Assembly: GCF_900129485.1 (NCBI RefSeq)
Contig: NZ_FQVW01000003.1
Coordinates: 1-64,000, forward strand
Source of the DNA: Ornithinibacillus halophilus
GTDB lineage: Bacteria; Bacillota; Bacilli; Bacillales; Amphibacillaceae
Length of the DNA stretch: 64,000 bases
Reading direction: 5' to 3'
This document shows, in pieces, positions 59,832 through 64,000 of the stretch. The first letter of the stretch is position 1. Each line of letters opens with the position of its first letter. The position numbers and the translations under genes were made by a program. The notes beneath the pieces are model-generated. The model ran no database searches, was not told where the DNA came from, and was given only the letters and a program-made list of their open reading frames with translations.

Positions 59832-61555
59832 AATTCCCTACCACCTTTTTGAACAGAGACCATCACCTTGTATTCTAGTGAGGATTCCATTAATTTTTCA
59901 TGTGTTCCAGAAGCAATCAACCGTCCTTTATCTAGAAACAAAATGAGGTCTGCATTCTTAATCGTATGAAGGCGATGCGCAACCGTAATTACCATCGAAT
60001 TCTCCGTTAGCTTCTTCATTGATTCCTGTAAAATCTGTTCGGTTTTTATGTCCAGGCCGGTAGTCGGCTCATCAAATAAAATAATCGATGGTTGTTTCAG
60101 AAATGCCCTCGCAAGCGCTAAACGTTGTTTCTCTCCACCTGATAACCCTCTTCCTGCTTCACCAACTTGAGTATCATATCCCTTTTCTAAGGATTGGATC
60201 ATCTTATGGAGACCAGCTTCCTCTGCAGCTTGTTTTACTTCTTTCAGGGTGGATTCTTTCAACGTTCCTATTGCAATATTTTCAGCAATGGTTCCTGAGA
60301 ATATATAAGGATGTTGTGTGATGTAAGCTAACCGGTTATACCAATCTTTTTCTGCATATTCGTGTAACGATACACTATTTATTGTTATTTCTCCCTTAGT
60401 TGGACGTAACAATCCAGCAATTAGTTGTAGGAGGGTTGATTTACCTGATCCACTTCTACCTACAATAGCTACCTGACCGTTTGACGGGAATTTAGCATGA
60501 ATATCAGCCAACGTAAACGTTCCCTCACCATAGCTAAAGTCCACCCCTGATAGTGACATCGTAAAACTCTCATCATCGAGGGACTTCTCTCCCCATTGAA
60601 CGGATTCGTCTTTATTTGCTAATTCATCAATTATATTTTGGGCTGCTCCCATACTAGTCCTTCCATTGTGAAAAGTTGTTCCTAACTCTTTTAATGCCGT
60701 AAAAAATTCAGGAACTAGCAACAGGATAAAGAATGCAGTGAAAAAAGATATGCTTTGGTAAATAATCAATTGAATCGCTAATTCTAGTGCAACAATTCCT
60801 ATACTAAGCATCATCACGACTTCAAGCATAAATGAGGAGGTAAAAGCAACTTTTAATATTTCCATCGTAGCATCTCGAAATCCAAGGCTACTTTGTTTGA
60901 TCGTTTCTTTTTGTTTTTTCGCCTGACCAAATAATTTTAAAGTAGTTAACCCTTGTAATGTATCTAGAAATCGCCCTGAAAATGCAGCAAGCTTTTCCAT
61001 TTGTTCTTCTGATTTTGCTTTTGTTTTCATACCGATAATCATCATAAAAATAGGAATAAATGGTGCAGTAATAAGCATAATTAGGCCAGAGTTAATATGC
61101 TGTGTCATAACCACAATCAAAATTAGAATAGGCACAAAAGTGGTAACCATTACTTGGGGAATATAACTACTAAAATAATTATCAACCTCATCAACGGCAT
61201 CCATCATGATACTTACCTTATGGCCTGTTTGTCCTTGCTGAGAGAGGTGAACGGGCTTAGAAGTAAAATGAGTGAGTAGTTCTTTTCGGAAATCTCGTTT
61301 TACTCGTGTTGCCATCCGAATTCCTCGCTTAGATTTCACATAGTTGAAGAAGGTTCTTAACAACATGATAAATAACAGTCCTCCCAATAATGGAAGGACA
61401 TCTTGAAAGGATTTTTGACGTAAAAATATATCATCAATGACTCTTACAATTAAATAAGATTGGGTAACAATCATTACACCAATAAATACGGCAATAACTA
61501 ATAAAAACAACCTATCCTTTTTTTGATTTGATGCGATTTCTTTTAGGCTTTTCAT
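59828..61555 (-). CDS. cydD: Thiol reductant ABC exporter subunit CydD
   Basis: 575 residues: six helices, coupling region VHLSQQGQTGHKVSIMMDAV, then GRSGSGKST, LSGGEKQRLALARAF, IILFDEPTTGLD and VAHRLHT. Heterodimer partner of CydC in the inner membrane. GGAG start, 15 nt after cydB; translationally coupled to cydC. Confidence 0.88.
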   Translation of the reverse strand: MKSLKEIASNQKKDRLFLLVIAVFIGVMIVTQSYLIVRVIDDIFLRQKSFQDVLPLLGGLLFIMLLRTFFNYVKSKRGIRMATRVKRDFRKELLTHFTSKPVHLSQQGQTGHKVSIMMDAVDEVDNYFSSYIPQVMVTTFVPILILIVVMTQHINSGLIMLITAPFIPIFMMIIGMKTKAKSEEQMEKLAAFSGRFLDTLQGLTTLKLFGQAKKQKETIKQSSLGFRDATMEILKVAFTSSFMLEVVMMLSIGIVALELAIQLIIYQSISFFTAFFILLLVPEFFTALKELGTTFHNGRTSMGAAQNIIDELANKDESVQWGEKSLDDESFTMSLSGVDFSYGEGTFTLADIHAKFPSNGQVAIVGRSGSGKSTLLQLIAGLLRPTKGEITINSVSLHEYAEKDWYNRLAYITQHPYIFSGTIAENIAIGTLKESTLKEVKQAAEEAGLHKMIQSLEKGYDTQVGEAGRGLSGGEKQRLALARAFLKQPSIILFDEPTTGLDIKTEQILQESMKKLTENSMVITVAHRLHTIKNADLILFLDKGRLIASGTHEKLMESSLEYKVMVSVQKGGREL

Positions 61556-61570
61556 AGCAAATCTCCTATA

Positions 61571-62584
61571 TCATTTTTTCCCCTTAATATAGTCTGCATC
61601 AAACAAGAATAACTTCATTAATAGAATTAACGAAGGAATTAATAATAGTAATCCGGCAATAAATACAACTACTAATGCAATTCCCATGGATTCATGTGTC
61701 GCACTGCTTTGAACTGTAATATACGGATCTAAGATGAATGGATAATGACCAATTCCGTAAGCAAAAAACGCAAAGAAGAATTGGAGCATAATGCTAATAA
61801 ATGCTAATCCATAGTATTTACCAATGTAGAGTAAAAACATCGCAATCATGAAAAATCCTACTGATAAACCTAGCATCCACCACAGGTCCATCATATTATT
61901 AAAGTGTCGTTCATTATGCTGACCTAAAAAGATAAATGCAGTAAGTGCAGCAATGATTGTTGGCGTGCTCCAGAACAGTGCATAGCCCCGAACAAGTTTT
62001 AGTGCAGCTTGATCATTCGCACGAGATGCATAGAATGTTAGGAAAGCCGAACTAATAAATAATACTGACACAACAGCCAAACCAACAATACTCCAAGAAA
62101 GTGGACTCGTGAATAAATCTAGATAATTTAATGTAACAGTTCCACTCTCCTCTACGATAAAACCACCCTCAGATAACGTTAACGCAACTGATAGGGATGC
62201 TGGAATGAATAATCCGGTAGCTCCATATAAAAACATATAAACATTGCTCTGTTTTGATCCGTAATTTTCAAAGGCATAAAAGGATCCTCTGATTGCGAGT
62301 AGAATAATAGCAATACTTCCAGGAACTAGAAGTGAAGTTCCATAGTAATACGCTGTATCTGGGAAGAAACCAACTACCCCTACAAAGAAAAACACGAAAA
62401 ATACATTTGTAACTTCCCAAACAGGGGAAAGGTAACGCTGTATTAGCCGATTAATGATATGGTCCTTTTTTGTTATCCGTGCATAGTAGGCAAAAAAGCC
62501 CGCTCCAAAGTCAACAGATGCTACAATTAAATAACCATATAAAAACAACCAAAGTACAGTGATACCTATAATTTCATAACTCAT
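61571..62584 (-). CDS. cydB: Cytochrome bd ubiquinol oxidase subunit II (CydB)
   Basis: 337 residues, eight or nine helices. Family marks are GYLIVASVDFGAGFFAYYAR, RYLSPVWEVTNVFFVFFFVG and the C-terminal YGIGHYPFI. Structural subunit of the high-affinity quinol oxidase. ATGA overlap with cydA. Confidence 0.9.
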   Translation of the reverse strand: MSYEIIGITVLWLFLYGYLIVASVDFGAGFFAYYARITKKDHIINRLIQRYLSPVWEVTNVFFVFFFVGVVGFFPDTAYYYGTSLLVPGSIAIILLAIRGSFYAFENYGSKQSNVYMFLYGATGLFIPASLSVALTLSEGGFIVEESGTVTLNYLDLFTSPLSWSIVGLAVVSVLFISSAFLTFYASRANDQAALKLVRGYALFWSTPTIIAALTAFIFLGQHNERHFNNMMDLWWMLGLSVGFFMIAMFLLYIGKYYGLAFISIMLQFFFAFFAYGIGHYPFILDPYITVQSSATHESMGIALVVVFIAGLLLLIPSLILLMKLFLFDADYIKGKK

Positions 62585-63936
62585 TCAGAATCACCCTTTT
62601 CTATTGTTGGGTATTGTTTCTCAAGTTCGTCTTCAACTGGACTATTTCGGAAAAGTTTTCGTAGTATAACAACACACAACACTCCAAGCACGATATATAA
62701 ACCTAAGAACAGGATAAACATCAAGCCTACATAAGGTGAAGTTGTGGCTGCTTCTTCCACAGTCATATACCCACGGATGATCCATGGTTGACGACCTTCC
62801 TCGGCAAAAACCCAGCCAAATTCAATTGCCAACATTGCTAATGGTCCACTTAGGACAATTAGAGATAACATCCCTTTATTGTGCTCATTAAGCTTTTTCA
62901 TTTTACTTAAAATTAAATATAAAAAGGCAATCCCAATTAAAGCAAACCCGATCATTACCATTAGGTCAAACATATAGTGAATCCATAATGGCGGAATCTC
63001 ATCCTCTGGAAATTCTTCTAATCCAGTTACTTCTGCATTAAAATCCCCATAAGCCAGGAAGCTTAGGAAATTAGGAATACGAATTTCGCCTATTACTTCA
63101 TGTGCATCATTTAACCAACCGAATAAAATAAGGTCTGCACCTTCCTCAGTTTCGAAATGCCATTCTGCTGCAGCTAATTTTTCTGGCTGATGTTCTGCTA
63201 AAAATTTAGCAGAGAAATCTCCGGCAAGTGCAGATAAAATACCAAAAATAAATACTAAGCTCATCGTTAGTTTTAGCGCTTTTTTATGATAATCTGAAGT
63301 TTTCTTTTTTAATATCATAAATGCTGTAATCGAAGCGAGTACCGCAGCAACCGTTAAATATGCTGTTGTTAATACATGAAATACTTTCGTCGGAGTTGCT
63401 GGGTTTAGCATAGCAGCAATCGGGTTAACAGCAGCAAAGTGACCGTTTTCAAGTAAAAATCCATCAGGGGTATTCATAAATCCGTTAACAGTTGTAATAA
63501 AGACAGCAGACATTCCTGCTCCAATGACTATAGGAATTGTTAACATCCAGTGGATATATGGGTTTTTGAATCGGTCCCAAGTGTAGAAATAAATACCTAG
63601 AAAGATTGCTTCGAAGAAAAAGGCAAATACCTCCATAAATAATGGAAGTGCAATTACGTTCCCAGCAACTTGCATGAAGTTTGGCCATAGTAAGGATAAC
63701 TGCAAACCAATTGCCGTTCCCGTTACAACCCCTACTGCCACCGTAATTAGAAAACCTCTTGCCCATCGTCTAGCAAGCATTAGATAATGAGGGTCTTGCC
63801 TCTTAATCCCAATAAATTCAGCAATGGAGATCATTAATGGAACTCCAACACCGAGCGTTGCAAAAATAATATGGAATCCCAGCGTTAATGTCGTAAGTAA
63901 GCGACTCATTAAAACCGGATCTTGTTCAAATAGCAT
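62581..63936 (-). CDS. cydA: Cytochrome bd ubiquinol oxidase subunit I (CydA)
   Basis: 451 residues, nine helices, binding hemes b558, b595 and d. Histidine ligands fit H22 in LGFHIIFATLGVG and the histidine in KVFHVLTTAYLTVA. GRQPWIIRGYMT is the conserved C-terminal segment with the methionine ligand region. The Q-loop is the short form usual in Bacilli. AGGAGG seven bases before ATG 63936 fixes the start; the longer frame continues 19 codons through the leader. First gene of cydABDC, used at low oxygen. Confidence 0.9.
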   Translation of the reverse strand: MLFEQDPVLMSRLLTTLTLGFHIIFATLGVGVPLMISIAEFIGIKRQDPHYLMLARRWARGFLITVAVGVVTGTAIGLQLSLLWPNFMQVAGNVIALPLFMEVFAFFFEAIFLGIYFYTWDRFKNPYIHWMLTIPIVIGAGMSAVFITTVNGFMNTPDGFLLENGHFAAVNPIAAMLNPATPTKVFHVLTTAYLTVAAVLASITAFMILKKKTSDYHKKALKLTMSLVFIFGILSALAGDFSAKFLAEHQPEKLAAAEWHFETEEGADLILFGWLNDAHEVIGEIRIPNFLSFLAYGDFNAEVTGLEEFPEDEIPPLWIHYMFDLMVMIGFALIGIAFLYLILSKMKKLNEHNKGMLSLIVLSGPLAMLAIEFGWVFAEEGRQPWIIRGYMTVEEAATTSPYVGLMFILFLGLYIVLGVLCVVILRKLFRNSPVEDELEKQYPTIEKGDSE

Positions 63937-63977
63937 TAAATAACCTCCTAATATGCAGATGAAAATCAAAGACACAA

Positions 63978-63991
63978 GTTCAATAGTGAAC
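63978..63991 (-). promoter_or_regulatory. Dyad in the cydA leader
   Basis: GTTCA-n4-TGAAC palindrome 42 bp upstream of the cydA start. Position suggests an operator, but it does not have the TTGTGA/TCACAA arms of Rex, and the rest of the promoter lies beyond the window. Confidence 0.35.
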
Positions 63992-64000
63992 AAGCCTTTA

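Noticed and set aside
63978-63991. Rex binding site upstream of cydA
   Set aside because: The palindrome has GTTCA/TGAAC arms, not TTGTGA/TCACAA; listed only as an unassigned dyad.

Overview
The window reads as chromosomal DNA of a low-GC, endospore-forming Gram-positive bacterium of the Bacillaceae, probably of the Oceanobacillus/Virgibacillus/Gracilibacillus type. That placement is an inference. It rests on AT-rich sequence, strong AGGAGG-type ribosome binding sites with frequent TTG and GTG starts, many proteins that look like Bacillus subtilis relatives (YpgR/CvfC, MhqR/MhqO/MhqD, CatE, MntABCD, CydABCD), and sporulation-flavoured genes (a LysM-GH18 enzyme like YaaH and a KatX-like catalase). 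I see no rRNA, tRNA, CRISPR array, transposase or prophage. Most of the window is ordinary chromosome, broken by dispersed non-coding repeats and three genes that are each split by one in-frame stop.

Layout. 0-5 kb: rRNA methyltransferase, two GNAT acetyltransferases, and a first PadR plus HAAS membrane-protein pair. 4.4-10.5 kb: a YqxD-like protein, an RpiR regulator with a class III aminotransferase, a three-gene operon of unknown function led by a 57-residue zinc-ribbon protein, and the LysM-GH18 enzyme. 10.7-21 kb: a TetR/MMPL exporter, CvfC, a papain-like YiiX-type protein, a UPP synthase paralogue, a second PadR/HAAS pair, a universal stress protein and an ATP-grasp ligase. 21-27 kb: a compact six-gene operon with two ABC-2 permeases, one ATPase, two related cysteine-pair lipoproteins (one broken) and an S41 peptidase.

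27-36 kb: FetAB-like metal exporter, a 13-unit tandem repeat, a CueP-type copper lipoprotein, aldo/keto reductase, a broken GNAT gene, the MhqR quinone-stress operon, a cation exchanger, and CatE behind a double operator. 36-44 kb: queT under a preQ1-I riboswitch, lipid acyltransferase, MscS channel, NUDIX hydrolase, catalase, GntR regulator and BrnQ. 44-49 kb: MntABCD manganese importer, an unusual histidine-rich IscA-fold protein and EcsC.

49-55 kb: two PadR/DUF2812 pairs that share the same candidate operator, flanking a BmrA-like exporter and a DUF4097 protein. 55.6-58 kb: a GTP cyclohydrolase II, RibD and HAD phosphatase operon that could make 5-amino-6-ribitylaminouracil, with no FMN riboswitch visible. 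58-64 kb: cydABDC, encoding cytochrome bd oxidase and its assembly ABC exporter.

Themes. Four PadR repressors each overlap or abut a membrane-protein gene. Three carry a dyad at their promoter core, and the fourth shares its palindrome with one of them. Metal handling (FetAB, CueP, MntABCD, the IscA-like protein) and quinone/oxidative stress (MhqR operon, CatE, catalase, cytochrome bd) are well represented. Reported starts were moved from the longest open frame wherever a ribosome binding site, terminator or riboswitch showed that the upstream codons cannot be coding.
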